From Zarea fungicola (lineage: Eukaryota > Ascomycota > Sordariomycetes > Hypocreales > Cordycipitaceae): a stretch of 64,000 nucleotides of DNA. How positions within the stretch are numbered: position 1 is the stretch's first letter; every line of letters starts with the position of its first letter. Below, in pieces: positions 12,098-24,300 of the stretch. The notes beneath the pieces were generated by a model. That model ran no database searches and was not told the DNA's origin. It saw only the letters and a list, made by a program, of their open reading frames with translations. The position numbers and the translations under genes are program-made. Location of the stretch: NCBI GenBank assembly GCA_900169235.1, contig FWCC01000346.1:91619-155618 (forward strand), read 5' to 3'.

Positions 12098-13102
12098 TCA
12101 GTCGCGACAGCCCACCAGCCGAACCTCAATGCTATGTCTAAGCTCTCCCGTGGAATTTGGGTTATAAAACGATGCGTGAAAACATTCTCATCCTAGTATT
12201 AGTGAATTTATTCACCAAAAGGTGTAAGGTAGCGACGTACTAGATAGCTTGCCCTCCGAATCCGTGTTGCGAAAGACAATGAGATCATCTTCCATCATGT
12301 CGCTCAGGTAGTACCATTTATGTGCGTCATTGTGGTGCAATAACAGGTTCTCTCCCACGCGCTTATAATGAAGCGCATCGTTTGTAGTGACATCTGTCTC
12401 TTCAACATGTGTGTAGTCGCAGAGCGCCAGAGGCCAATCGTTGTTGGGTCCGCGGAGGACGCGCCAGACACTGTGATGCCATTATTAGTGCAAGCTTTCT
12501 GTATCCCCAGGCTTGGCCACGCACTTGATCAAATCAAAACTTGTGCTTTGATACTCTGGCTTATCTTCCTCTGTAAAAACGTCCTTCATGCGCATAAATG
12601 CCCCCGTGGGTGAAAAGTCCGTGTGCGCCATGGTGGACGGTTGCGCAAACTCGGCCAAATCTTCCGTCTTGGTGCTGGGAAATGTTGGATCCCGTTGACG
12701 CACCTATGGTATGATGAACATGTAGCAGCCATATTCAAGCTCAAGAGAGCCACTTACTTGAAAATCCATGACTCGGACTTTTGTATATTCCGCTATGTTT
12801 GCCTGTACAATTCTGGCTATCTGCTGCGTGTATGCTTCCATCAACAGAGTGCGCTCCGAAGTCGCGTCTTGTGCTTGCAGGTCTGTCTTTGCTTTGACAA
12901 AGAAGAAACCATTACGGTCGAGAGAAAATGATTTCTCATTTTTTCTTGCGTCGTAAACCTTGACTGGTCGCACGTCAAAGTAGTGGTTCGTCATGCGGGC
13001 AGTGGGAGTTTCGACGAGAAAGTCGGTGCAGTACGGCTTTTCTGTCTGATAAAGCTCATGCCGTGAAAGAAATGTTATACATGAGTCTACGTCTGACGCC
13101 AT
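12098..13102 (-). CDS. asaB/CmcJ-type hydroxylase-desaturase (GA4 desaturase family)
   Basis: Oxygenase-like protein of about 280 residues, often found in secondary-metabolite settings and usually annotated as asaB hydroxylase/desaturase. Four exons: 13102-12758, 12703-12525, 12470-12241 and 12186-12098, with three introns of exactly 54 bases. N-terminal family block about residues 35-70 (TNHYFDVRPVKVYDAR, FSLDRNGFFF). The putative metal His is in MAHTDFSPTGA. The family core is VWRVLRGPNNDWPLALCDY and WYYLSDM, followed by VFRNTDSEGK. The last exon restores the conserved HASFYNPNSTGELRHSIEVR ending; without it the frame would stop early at 12212. Start chosen at 13102 because conservation begins there. 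Substrate unknown. The GS-like gene next door on the same strand might be related in function, but no other biosynthetic genes are visible. Confidence 0.88.
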
Positions 13103-13895
13103 TTTGGATAGCAACTGCACACTGGTATCTTTGGAGAAGAGACTCTGCGGGTGAGGCCGACTACGTACCCGGCTGTGCTGGTATACAGCTTCGGTGTCTC
13201 CTACCCACACCATATGCATGCCAACTCAGCCATCATGTCCAAATCCTGCATCATGCATGTGCTGTTTGCCACGTCTGCAAATAGCGCCACTCTCAGAAAG
13301 AGGGGTAAGGTGTTAAATAGAAGGCATCTTCGCAGCCTAGATACGTGGCTTTGTAGCAAACTGCGTCGCCAACGTCGTACAGTATTCGTCCTACACGTGC
13401 TTCCTACTAGAAATTGAGGTATAGTATGAAAAAATTGTATAGCCAAGTTTATCTTACCAATATTCTCAAGATGATGGATTCCGCCGACTCGCGCACGCAG
13501 CCGTGGAAGAGCTGGTACTCGCCATCTGCCCCCCGCGCAAATGGTAGAATTATCCTGCTTGGAAACAACGGCAACGATAACTCTAAGAGCGGGGTATTTG
13601 GAATCTGCTCGCACACAACTCTAGCTCAAAGCTCGTCTGCCAAGTACTCTACGCAGGGCTCGGAGGAGAAAGAACAGGGCCAGGTTCCTCAGTAAACAAA
13701 CTTGAATCCCACTCAATCATCTATAGCGTACATTGATTGTATTTGTCAAATTTGCTGTAATGTCAAGTATTTACGCACGCATCGAAACTCGAGCGCTGCA
13801 GAATTTCGGTTCAATTTTTATTGTGCTAGTCATACCAAGGCCGAATGCGCCCGCGCTGGAAACAATCTTTGCGGCGCTATTCCACTCTCCAGCGT
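13103..13895. other. Intergenic
   Basis: About 0.8 kb between the asaB-like gene and the 3' end of the NLR-like gene. AT-rich, with short open frames only. It presumably contains the asaB-like promoter. Confidence 0.5.
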
Positions 13896-16800
13896 TCAAC
13901 GGGACCAAAACATGATCCAGTGATCAAAGTCCTCATCGTCCAGATCGTCGATGGTATCCGCACGGTCATTGGCAGGGACCACGCTGTTGTAGATTTCTAG
14001 CGCCATGTCGAGTTCCTGCTGGGCGGCGTCCACTTCGCCCATTCGCTTCATCACTCGCCCCTTTTTGAAATGGGCTCTGGCAGCCTCTGGCTTGTGATGG
14101 GCATCCAAACTGAAAATCTTCAGTGCCTGATCGAGAAGCGCACTACGGATGTCAGCAATGTTGTGTGGACGACTAGAGGTACTGTGCCAGCTTACAGAGC
14201 AGTTGGGCCATCGCCGGTGCGTGCAAAATGATCTGCTGTCTTGACACATCCGTCGCCTGTGCGGTGGTGTAAATTACCAACGGAACGCTTATAGTGCTCT
14301 AAGCATTTAATATGCAACTCAAAACTTTCACCAAGTCGACCTTGAGCAGCGAGGACGTTTCCCCAGCCCATGTACAGCTTTCCGTTTCTAGAATACGGAT
14401 TAGCATATAGAAAAAACTGCATCTACCATTTTGACTTGCACGAATGAAGAGTAGTCATCTTTTCCAAGCTCGTCATTGCGTGCCTTTAATGCGTCTTGGA
14501 ATATTTCGACTGCTTCGTCGTAGCGATGAAGATATCCATGGACAAACCCCACATTGATCTGAGCCATGGTTGTCTCTTGCGCAGAGGGATCATGGAGATT
14601 TTGAAAAATGGCCATGGACTTTTCAAACTCCACCAGGCTCTGTTCGTCGTCCCAATTCATCAGATGCGCGCAGCCCAACTCATTCACTGCGGCACCATAG
14701 AACGGATCGGCACGTTTGGCGTCGTCATCCAAGAGCGATTCCAAGCGCGTGACGCACTCGCCAAAGTCGGAAACGGGATACTGACGATCGTTTATATGGA
14801 GTCCAAGCTCTCCGCGCTGATAGTGAAAGGTGGCGTCGATCATGTCAAGGCCTTTAGACTCTTGTTCCGGCTGTACCTTGGCACGTAGACATGTGAAAAA
14901 AGACAGGATAAGCTGGGAGGCGCTAAAACGCGAATCGGCAATGCTGAACCTAGTTTCCTGTCAACGGTGAAGATGGAAGCAAGCAAAACTACTCACATGG
15001 AGACATCCAGAGTAAGTTCCATTCGCTTGATTGCCGTGGCAAACCCGCAAGTAGTCGAGTCGAAGCGGTCCTTGTACTTGAACACGGACAGGGTGTGTGG
15101 CCAGAGCTCAGAGTTCTGCTTCCAGTCGGTCTGCACGTTTCCAAATCCCTTGAAAACCTTGGGCCATCGAGCACCAATCATGTCAAGCACTCTTGAATAT
15201 ACTTCATTGAATGTTGCTTCATCCATTTGCGCTCTGACGGTGTCTTGGATCAGACGATGAACTCGTAGCGTTTGCTTGTCTCGGTTTCTGTATATGAGAG
15301 ATCTAGATATCAACTCTGCCCTTGCCTGTGTGTATTCCCACGAATTACGTGGGTATCTTTCCCAGTCAGCGCAGGCTGGGTTTTTGTCGAGCAAAGTCTC
15401 GGGTATGCTGTCAGGGTCCAATAGTGAAATGACTTGCAGCAGCGCCCTGCCAGCTTTCATGTCATCCAGAGCCCACACGGTGCCTAGTGTCTGGTTGTAC
15501 CTGCGGAGAGAGGCCGACTGTCCTTCGGATACATCCAGAATTTCTCTGCGCTCGACTTCTTCAGAGTACATTTCGAGAAACTCCCGAAAGCTCAAATCGC
15601 GTGCCAGAATCACCCCGGCCATTTGAGAGATGGCAAGTGGGTATCGTCCTAGTGTTTGAACTACTTGGCGCGCCAGATTCACGTCGCTTTCGTCATGTTC
15701 GCGTCCTGTTAGACGAAGGAGGAGGGCCATTCCCTCCTCCTCCAGCATCTCTGGGATGACTGCGCCGGTATTCCTCATGTACAAAAGATTTTTTATCAGA
15801 GGATTTCTGCAAGTGACCAAGACAGAGCCTGCCGCATCTTTTGGCCAGAAATCTTCTAGTAGTTTGGTGCTGCCGACATTGTCGAAAACTAGAAGCCAAG
15901 ACACTGGCTCTGGTTTTACATGATCCATATGCTGGTATGAGCGAAGTGGGTTCGCCAGCCAGGCCAAGAGCGTTTCTCGGATCGCAGGCAGATCTCTGCT
16001 GTCTGTTTCTGTAACAATTCCCAATTTGATGGACATGTCTCGGAAGCTGGCGAAAAGCTTCGTCTCCTCATCTGCTGTTACCCAAAAGACGACGTCGAAC
16101 TCGCTCTCATATCTGTGGACAAATTCATTGGCAATGGACGTCTTACCCATGCCACCAGGGCCGCTAAGAGAATACACGTTGAGAAGCGGCGCCAGCTCCT
16201 CAAAAGAACTGTTGGAATCGCTGGCTGTTTTATCAAGCAGTGGCAGAAGCGCCTGCCGAATATTGGCCAGCATATCCTCGCGGCCAGAGAAGACGGCATC
16301 TCGCGGTAGTGGGATGACCCTGCAGGGCAAGACGGGATCACGGTGCTCGAGAGTAAAGTCCTTTAATGCTGAAATAATATCCGCATTCATTCTATCGCTT
16401 CCTGTGGTTGCTTTTCTCGTCCAGGATTCGCGGGTGTTTGACGATGCTGGCTCGGAGCCAGCAAGGACGGACAGCGGCGGACGTGACATTTGACCTGGTG
16501 GAAGACTCAGCTTGAGCACAATCTGCCCGTTTCATAAATCTCCATCTTACCGCTGGCTGATTTATTCTCTATGATGACTATGTCTTCCTCGTCGCTGCTT
16601 TGTTCTCGGATGGTAGAATCGTCAAAAACCGACGGTCTCGCCGCTGCGGGGTATTTGTTAGCACGTTGCTAATGTGCGACATTGATTCACGTACGCTGAG
16701 GGGAGTCATTCGCAATCACGCTGCGCGTAGCATTCAAAGCACTGTAGATGGCTGAAAAAGCCTTGTCAATGCTCTCCGGGTTGCCCGATAACAGGCAAAG

Positions 16801-17786
16801 ATCTCGGTGATTAGAATCGTCCTCAATCACAATCTCACTGGCGTGTCCGATGATTGCCGCATCTCTCTCGACAAACTGACATATATCAGGGTGCTGATCA
16901 TGTGTACTGGAATGTTGAAGCTCTTACAATGTGCTTCTTGCCAAACATTTGCTTGCTCATCCCACGCTTTTCAACTATCGTCAAAACTAGCTTACTGTTT
17001 TGGTCAACGGTATGCTGAAAGGTGTGACAATCCGTCGCTAGGTTTTCGAGACAAAGAGGCTCCAGCAAATTCCTTTTTCCTTTTGTGAATTTTTGCAGGA
17101 CGGTTTCGACAGTTGCCGAACTCTGCAAACCAGGTGTCAGCGAATGGGGACAGCCCATAAAGACAAATGCTGCCATCTTTCGCAGCACCGAGTGTTCCCG
17201 CCTCGCGTGCCCAAACGCCTTGGAAAATGATTTAGCATAAACTTGTTCATAATAGTTACACTGCCAGACTGTACCCTTTTCACAATGAAACCTCCAAGGC
17301 TGTGAGTCACAATCACCACCGGCGCTTTGGCGCACTGGGTGTGTGCTTAGCAACTAGAATACCATCAGCGTGTCAGAATCACTTACTGCAGGGTCGCTGA
17401 CAATCCCCTTCAGCTCCTCAAACAAAGCGAATCCTGCATTCTCAACATGGTTCCAGGAAAGGACACCATCAGCGGCAAGTGAATTGGTAAAAGACAAAAG
17501 AGCAACGTCAGGAGCCTCATCGGCGCTCAGCGTCTCGAGCCATCTTTCGCCCTTTGCATTTGTCCAGTGTTCTGGGGGTATTGTCCCAACTCCACCGACT
17601 ACAACGATTCTGCAGTGAATATCATGTTAATCTGTAGCTGAGCCACACTGGATGCGTCAAGCGGTTGCGGACATACATGGTTCCGGCTTTTGGCCCAACA
17701 CGTAGTCGTTGTAAGCCCCCGGACCGTGCTGTACTTGCAAGCAGCGTCTCATTCATTCTTTGAGAGTGAGTTGATGGGACTTGCAT
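13896..17786 (-). CDS. NLR-like STAND protein: alpha/beta-hydrolase, NB-ARC, TPR
   Basis: Fungal NLR-type receptor of about 1,135 residues, ten exons by eye: 17786-17677, 17609-17387, 17334-17275, 17218-16928, 16875-16695, 16643-16551, 16494-14997, 14949-14427, 14377-14196 and 14142-13896; all junction phases close. The N-terminal effector is a short alpha/beta-hydrolase-like region: VVVGGVGTIPPEHW, nucleophile elbow THSLGGFIVK (Ser about 123, first Gly replaced by Thr) and MGCPHS. NB-ARC: P-loop GPGGMGKTS about 428, Walker B-like LLVFDN about 517, VTCRNP, then a winged-helix region ending near RVHRLIQDTVR. TPRs fill about 830-1120 (NVLAAQGRLGESFELH, HFKKGRVMKRMGEVDAA). Such proteins sense non-self or partner signals and oligomerise on ATP binding. 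Start at 17786 chosen for its CACCATG context. The exon 8/9 junction is the least certain, since the acceptor GAAAG was picked to keep phase. Confidence 0.85.
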
Positions 17787-18443
17787 GGTGAACTGGCTGG
17801 GGTTAAATCCTGGCTAGACAGCTGCCTTTGTCTCGTTTGTGGCTTGAGCGGAGTTCCACCTCTCAGTGCGGTCGATTAAAAAAAATGTCGCTTTTACTGA
17901 TGGCCCGTTGGATGTAATGAGCGATCCTCGAGAATTAGAAGGCTGCAAGGCTTAGAGTTCGTTGTCTAGTCGGCTCATTCACCCTTGCAGGGCGACGCGG
18001 ATCATGTAGTTTGAAGGGGTTTCCACGCCATAGGACTATTTTCCACAAATTCTTGGCGGCTGAGGAACGGCGGAATATGCAATACTACCGAAATCATATG
18101 AAAAGAGTACTAGCCGCCTTGTTAGATGCCCCCCCAATGAACATGGGACACGACATACTAGACCGGGATTCCCCTCTGTGGTGGCTGCTGAGCTGCATGC
18201 AGGAAATGACCAGCGATGGGCCTCCCATACCTATGAACAGGAAGCCACGCCTCACCATGACAAGGCTGTTAGCGGAGACTGCGCTTCAGCTTTGTAGAAG
18301 AATGATTCAGAGGGTGTGCGCGGCCTCCAAATGGGATTCATGATATATGGGCTGTAGGAGCGGTACCCTCCACTACGTATCTTTCTCAACAGGAACTTTT
18401 GTCTAACAAACGATGGGCCTCTATTAGCTCGCAACGTTTCAAA
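17787..18443. other. Divergent promoter region between NLR-like and CorA-like genes
   Basis: About 650 bases with the two genes pointing apart. A 110-codon open frame at 18011-18343 has no recognisable motif. The region probably contains both promoters, so the two genes could be co-regulated; that is inference. Confidence 0.45.
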
Positions 18444-20267
18444 ATGAGCGCTCGGGGCCTTCATCGCACCTCGAGTATTCCCGAAAGCCGCCCTGTGCCG
18501 TACAGCCCCAAATGTATGTAATCTTGTAAAAGTATCATGACCCATTGCTGAGTTTTTCTCAGGTAGCCCACAAGAATACGCAAAGGCGATTGCACACCAC
18601 TCGAAACAGTCAAGCGGCGAGACACTGTACCCTGGACTGGGCTATGGCACCTTGAAGATCTTTCTCGAACAGGAGCTTAGCCATGCTTCGAGCATTACAC
18701 CCAGCGCTACAGACGATTATGCGTGGCTCATAAGCACTGGGCAAGCGAATTCACCAGATGGCCAGTCACTTTCCGACCGACACTCTGTGGCTGAGCCCGC
18801 TGACTTGGGCGGCCAGTCTGAGGGCTTCTCAACACCAGAAGTATGCATCGAGGCGATGAAAGCAAATATCGAATCATTGTCCCCTCAGATCCTTTTCTTA
18901 CGCGGTCATCCAACGCCCCACTGGATCTCCAGTCTAGGTGCCTTTTGCTATGCGGATCCAGAACTCTTCCGCTGGTTTCTCCGATATCTGGAGGAGCCCA
19001 ATGCAGACTACTATTTTGGCTCAGCTTCCTCTACGATGAGCAACGTGTTTCGTTTTAAATTCTTCACCATCGGATCCACGATGCGGCAATACGCGGCCTC
19101 TCAATCGTCAATCGATGCCATGCGAAGCCGAGCAGCCAGCGACATGCGTGACTATCAGGACAGGATTCGACTGAGCTGGGTATTGCGGGCGGGAGACTCT
19201 ATTGTGCGAGATTTCCATGTTCTAGATGTCCAGCACGCGGTCATAGAGCAAGAAATTACAGTATCTGTATTTGACATTGGCAAAACGTGGATGGGTGAGT
19301 ATCTGTCCCGGGCATAGTGTGGAGAGAGAACTAACTGCAGGTAGCGATCGCCTGTACAGACGCGGGTAACTCGATCGATAAAGGACCGACCATTCCCACG
19401 CTCAGAATCAATCACGTCCCTCTGCCAATTAGTCTATGGCTTCCGATCATACAGTATAGGCCACGCTGTGCTCTCAAGTCGCGCGGAATACAGGAGTGTG
19501 TCACCACGCCGAGGCAGATACCAAACGGGCAGAGCCTCGCGGTTTTTCCTGAGGGATACGGTCGAGGACTGGACTGGGCGCGCGCCAGATCTGATCGATT
19601 CCATGTCTTGGCTGAGACATTTAGGCTCTCTGCGTTTTCACAGCAACAGTTGCTCAATTTGTTGCAGAGGAAGATTAAGACAGAGACGAGCCACTTGTTG
19701 CTCAACAGCGAGAATCCGACACTGGCAAACTTGATGTACTTCCGAGAGCTTCTGCAAGATCAACACAGCTATGCTACCTACATGATGGCGCTCATGAGCC
19801 CTCATGCCACAATATTCCGAACCGGCAGTGTTCCGGGACGTCGCTCTAGTGTTGGCACACCAGGAGAAGGCAGCAAAAGCGCTCCAGATTATAGCATGGC
19901 GGAAGTACACGGCATGTTTCAAGACATTCAATTGCAGGCACAAGGACTGCAAGAAAAGTGCACACAGGTCATGGCGGTCATTAGCAACAGCAGCATGCTC
20001 GCCGAGTCGCAGCGCGCCATGAAGCAGGCCAAGCTTGTGACGAAGCTGACGGTGGCCGCCTTTGTGTATCTACCATTCACCTTTGCCAGTGGATTCTTTG
20101 GCATGAACTTTACGCAACTCGGCACCGGTTCTCTTTCGCTGTGGATTTACTTTGCTGCTTCTTTCCCGCTGCTGCTCGTCACACTCGCCTTTTACGCGTT
20201 GGATAAGCAATCAGTCCGGCGGGGGCTACAGGCATTACGGCTGATGGATGCTCCGAAGCAGGATTAG
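18444..20267 (+). CDS. CorA-like Mg2+ transporter family membrane protein
   Basis: About 574 residues in three exons: 18444-18513, 18563-19294 and 19345-20267. The second acceptor is taken as GGTAG at 19344 because the nearer CAG at 19340 leads to an early stop. A long soluble N-terminal part (about 1-440) is followed by a helical stalk and two membrane spans near the C-terminus: LTVAAFVYLPFTFASGFFGMNF and LWIYFAASFPLLLVTLAFYAL. The GMN signature of CorA channels is present at the end of the first span, as expected for an ion-selectivity loop. This large-N-terminus form is expanded in filamentous fungi and not well characterised; Mg2+ transport itself is an inference. Divergent from the NLR-like gene. 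Confidence 0.85.
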
Positions 20268-20392
20268 CTCGTCCATGTATAATCTCCTGAATGGTGCCTT
20301 GATAATAGGAATTAAATAGACGTTGAGAAGAAAACAAACAAACAAACAAACTGGGGCCTGGGTGCACTGCGTGACTTGGTTCCAGAAGGTGT

Positions 20393-20404
20393 AACCCTAA
20401 CCCT
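20393..20404 (+). promoter_or_regulatory. Telobox-like AACCCTAACCCT
   Basis: Two exact CCCTAA units on the plus strand. Too short to be an interstitial telomere; it could be a binding site for Tbf1/Teb1-type Myb factors or chance. Confidence 0.3.
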
Positions 20405-20711
20405 CAAGTGGTATCTACATCTACAGGCCAAATTCGGATCGCGGCAGGACGTAGCTCCGAAAGTAGTCTTCATTCGGGGCAGTCTGAGGGCAAAATGTCA
20501 TTTGGTCGAGTGAAGCTGTTGGTGGCGGAGTTGACTGTGCCACCAACCACCAGCCACAGCCCAACCACTACTCTGTACCAGTAATCAAGGTTGTCAGACT
20601 GATTGAGGAGGGGTGATCCTTTCCAGGCAGCAGAATTATCGACCAACCCAAAAGCCGGAATGGGATTAAAAAAACAGGGTCTTTTCATCGCTGCGGGGAA
20701 AAGATAGGCGG

Positions 20712-20760
20712 CCCAATTACAGGCCCAATTACAGGCCCGATTACAGGCCACAATTACAGG
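20712..20760 (+). repeat. Short tandem repeat, 12-base unit, four copies
   Basis: Units 20712-20723 and 20724-20735 are identical (CCCAATTACAGG), 20736-20747 differs by one base, and 20748-20760 carries a one-base insertion. The first two copies contain CCAAT. Located about 640 bases before the ATG at 21398. Confidence 0.85.
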
Positions 20761-21397
20761 CTGTTGGACGCTGCATTGAAGGTTGTTGGCGGGGTTAAAC
20801 TTTGTTACAGGGGCCGAGCGCCCCAGTCAGTGAATGTCACGGTGGGGACGAACCGCTACCACGACAAGATGACCACCAACAGGCACCGACATTTCCTCGA
20901 TGCGGCTCAGCATCGACTAGCTAGCAGATGGTGTCCCGTGTTTCTTCATTCATCAATCAGCACTTCGCTACCGAGATTGGATTTCCGTCATCAACACCGC
21001 TTTGACGATTTACTACTTTCCTCGCCAAGGCGTCTGCGAATAGCGATATCCTCGGACCGACACGGATGACGGACGACGACTGATAGATAGACAAGCAACG
21101 GACAAGCCAAGCATGGCCCGACTCTAGGCACCGAGCATTCGACTGTAGAAAATTACCCATCGCTTTGAAGCGCACAGCCATTCTTTATTTGCTGCCGCCT
21201 GGCCGAACTGTGCGACCGTATACCGATTAAAGCGTCTGCCTAGCGAAGCAGACGCATCCTCCCATTTGTCGCGGACTCGTCGACCGCTCTGCTTTGACTT
21301 GTTTCCCTTGACAAGCCAACCGACACTTTGACGAGAATTCATTGCACGAATAAACATCCTCGATACAAACCCATAGACACACACATACACACACGAT

Positions 21398-24300
21398 ATG
21401 GCGACGCTACTGCCCACCGGCGGCTTCCAGCTGCCGTTTCAGCGCCGCCTCAGTCGCCTCTACAACGACACCAAAAAATCAAGCGACTTTGTCCAGAAGC
21501 CCATCGCCAGCGAGAAGCAGCAGGACGACCCCGACATCAAGGCCCTGCACCGCCGTCTGCGCATCCAAAAGGATCGTCTCGTCAGCTGGGGCCTCGAATG
21601 GTCCGACCCCTCCAACCAGGCCGCCGAGATTGACGAGTCGCTGTCACAGGCCGGGCTGAGCGAGGTCGTTGGCAGCATCATGTCCACCATTAAAGACATC
21701 CTAGCCGAGGCCGAGCAGCTGTGGTTGAGTGGCAGCGCCGCAACCACGACGGCGACGACGACAACAACCTCAACCGGCGGTGCTGCAGCCTCGACGGAGA
21801 AGAAAGCACCATTGGTCCAGTGGGACAGAGCCCGCTTCGAAGGCCTGATTACCGACTTTACCGCGTCCGTCGATACGCTCTACGACCTGTCCAGGACACG
21901 CGGGGCCGCCATGCGAAGGACCACAAAGAAGGGCCAATATAACAGCAACAAGTCGTTGGACGAGGTCAAGCCGTTTGAGTCGACGCGCATCAAGACCCCG
22001 CAGGTCATTGACCCCTCCCAGCTCACCGAGATTGCTGCCGCACACGACGGCCTACTGCCCTCTGGCGCTGCGACGCAACGGGCTGTCGTGCTCATGAGCA
22101 AGACGTCCTACTCGGAGATGGCCCATGGCCGCACGCGCGAGCCCTGGGGCCCCCTGCTCCTCGAGTATGCCACCTTTGACTCGATTTACTCCACGACGGG
22201 CATCATGCCACCCATGTCGCGCTTCGAAAAACTGTCGGATGCTCTGCAGCAGGACTCGCAGCGTGCTCCAGGAGCGTGGACCGGCCTGCCCCGTCTGCTG
22301 GGGTACTTTGAGGACATGGAAAACTCGCGCTTCGGCATCGTCTATCGTTTCCCTGCCCCGTTTGATGCGGCGATTATTGAGAGCTATAAAAGCAGCGCGG
22401 CGCACGAGGTTACCTCGCTCCGCGCACTGCTGGCGCAGCCGCACATGGAGCCGCCCCTCGAGGCCAAGTTTCGGCTGGCGTATAACCTGGCCAACACCGT
22501 CTTTGACATGCATGCGCGCGGCGTCACGCACGGGAAGCTCAACGAGGATACCATCTTGCTGAGCAACGCGACCAAGAAGGAGGACAATGTGGCGCCGAGC
22601 GAGACGGTGGATGTGCGCCGGCCGCTGGTGTCTTCGTTTGATGTCTTTTCGGAGGACAAGGCGGATGGTGTCTTGGACCCACGCCACGCATCGCCGTCAC
22701 AGCTTGGGGCCAAGGGCAGAGACGAGCGTGTGCTGGAGCTGTATGCGCTGTCCATGATTCTGCTGTCCATTGGTCTCTGGACGACGAGTTTCGGACGCTT
22801 GCCCCGCGGCTGGGATGAGTACGAGGCCAACTTGAAGGGTGCGCTGGACATGCTGAGGGTCCGGTGTGGCGGCTTATACGCAAAGGCGGTGCACGCGTGC
22901 CTGGAGGCTGTCGACTTGGAAATGGCAGGCGGCGCGGGGACGGGCGAGGCGCTGCTGTCGCAGGTGCAGATGCGCGTGAGCCGCTTCCTCGAGACGTGCT
23001 GCATCCTGGATGGCGTGAGCGACTTGGAGCAGAGGCTCAAGACGGACATGGCAGACGAGGCGGCGCAGCGGGAGGAATCAGCCAAGGCGGCCGCGGGCGA
23101 TTTCAAGACGAAAACGCAAGTGGCGAGCGCTGTGCCGTTTAACAATATCAGTCCGCAAGTGCAGTCTGCGCTGCAAATGCAAACTCCCACCATGGAATCT
23201 GAAGGTAAGATAATTTCTCCAAAAAAAAATGAAAAAAAAAAATGAAAAGAAAAGAAAAAGAAAAAAGAACGAATAATAAGAAGAAGAGGAAGAAGAAAAG
23301 CTACACAGCAGAACTATTGCTAACAAAATCTTCTTAATAGCGCCCGTCCAACCCATCAGAAAGGAACCCAAGCTCAAGCTTTATCCGCAAGTGCCGCTGC
23401 CCGCCGAGGCCGTTGAGAAGTGGAATACCATTCTCATGCCGCAAATCAACCAGGCCCTCCGCCACTTCTACCGCAAGCACCCGGAATCCGTCGAAATCTC
23501 GCTCGAGTCGGTCGGCATGAGCCCTCAGCAGACGGAGCCGACGGTGCTCGTTGTGTGCTCCTCTGTCGGCAAGGTCCGCGCCATCCTCAACAAGCGCGTC
23601 GGGGACCTCTTTGACGGCTCGACCGGGTTTGCGCTCAAAGTCTGTCGCGGCCATGTCCTCCGCTCTCGCCGACAGCAGGCCGGGCATGTGTATCGCTCCA
23701 TGGCGGATGAAGACGAGGTCGAGGCTGTGAATCCAAAGTACCAGGAGCGTCCGTGCAACGGCGCGAGCATTGGTGCGTGGATCGGGGATCGGCATCTCCC
23801 GCCCGTCAGCTTTGGCGGGCTTGTCATTGTCGACGACAAGACGTACGGCATGACGGTGCATCACATGCTGGACGACCCTGATCGGGACTTTGGACAGGAG
23901 GAGACGCGTCGCAGTGCGGCTATTCCTGGGCTGGACGGCTACACGGAGACGCAGCAGCAGCAGTTTGACAGCACGGAGGAGGAGGATGAGGATGAGGATG
24001 AGGAGGGCTACGAGCTCTCGGACACCGAGTCGGAGCCATACTCTGAGACTGACATAACAAGCGAATACGGCGATGAGAGTGAGGACGAGGACGAGGGCGA
24101 CTTTGAGGAACCGGGTGATATTCCCGGCATTGAGCCCGGCTGCGGCGATGGGTACGTCGTCACGCAGCCCGCCCTGGATGATGTGGAGGATGGCTTCTAC
24201 CCGTCTGCGGAGACGGAGGACGAGGACCATCTCGATACGTTTAGCCTGGGGGAGGTGTACGCGTCGAGCGGCATCCGCCGAAAGGAAGCCAATGGTCTGA

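Larger units (their letters stand above)
20268..21397. other. Intergenic upstream of the HeLo-like/pseudokinase/protease gene
   Basis: About 1.1 kb. It contains two telomere-like units near 20393 and a 12-base tandem repeat at 20712-20760, both listed separately. The last 100 bases before 21398 hold CA-rich sequence. No coding signal seen. Confidence 0.5.

Noticed and set aside
18011..18343. 110-codon plus-strand frame before the CorA-like gene
   Set aside because: No recognisable domain and located in a divergent promoter; could be a relic but nothing supports it.
20393..20404. Interstitial telomere
   Set aside because: Only two CCCTAA units; far too short.
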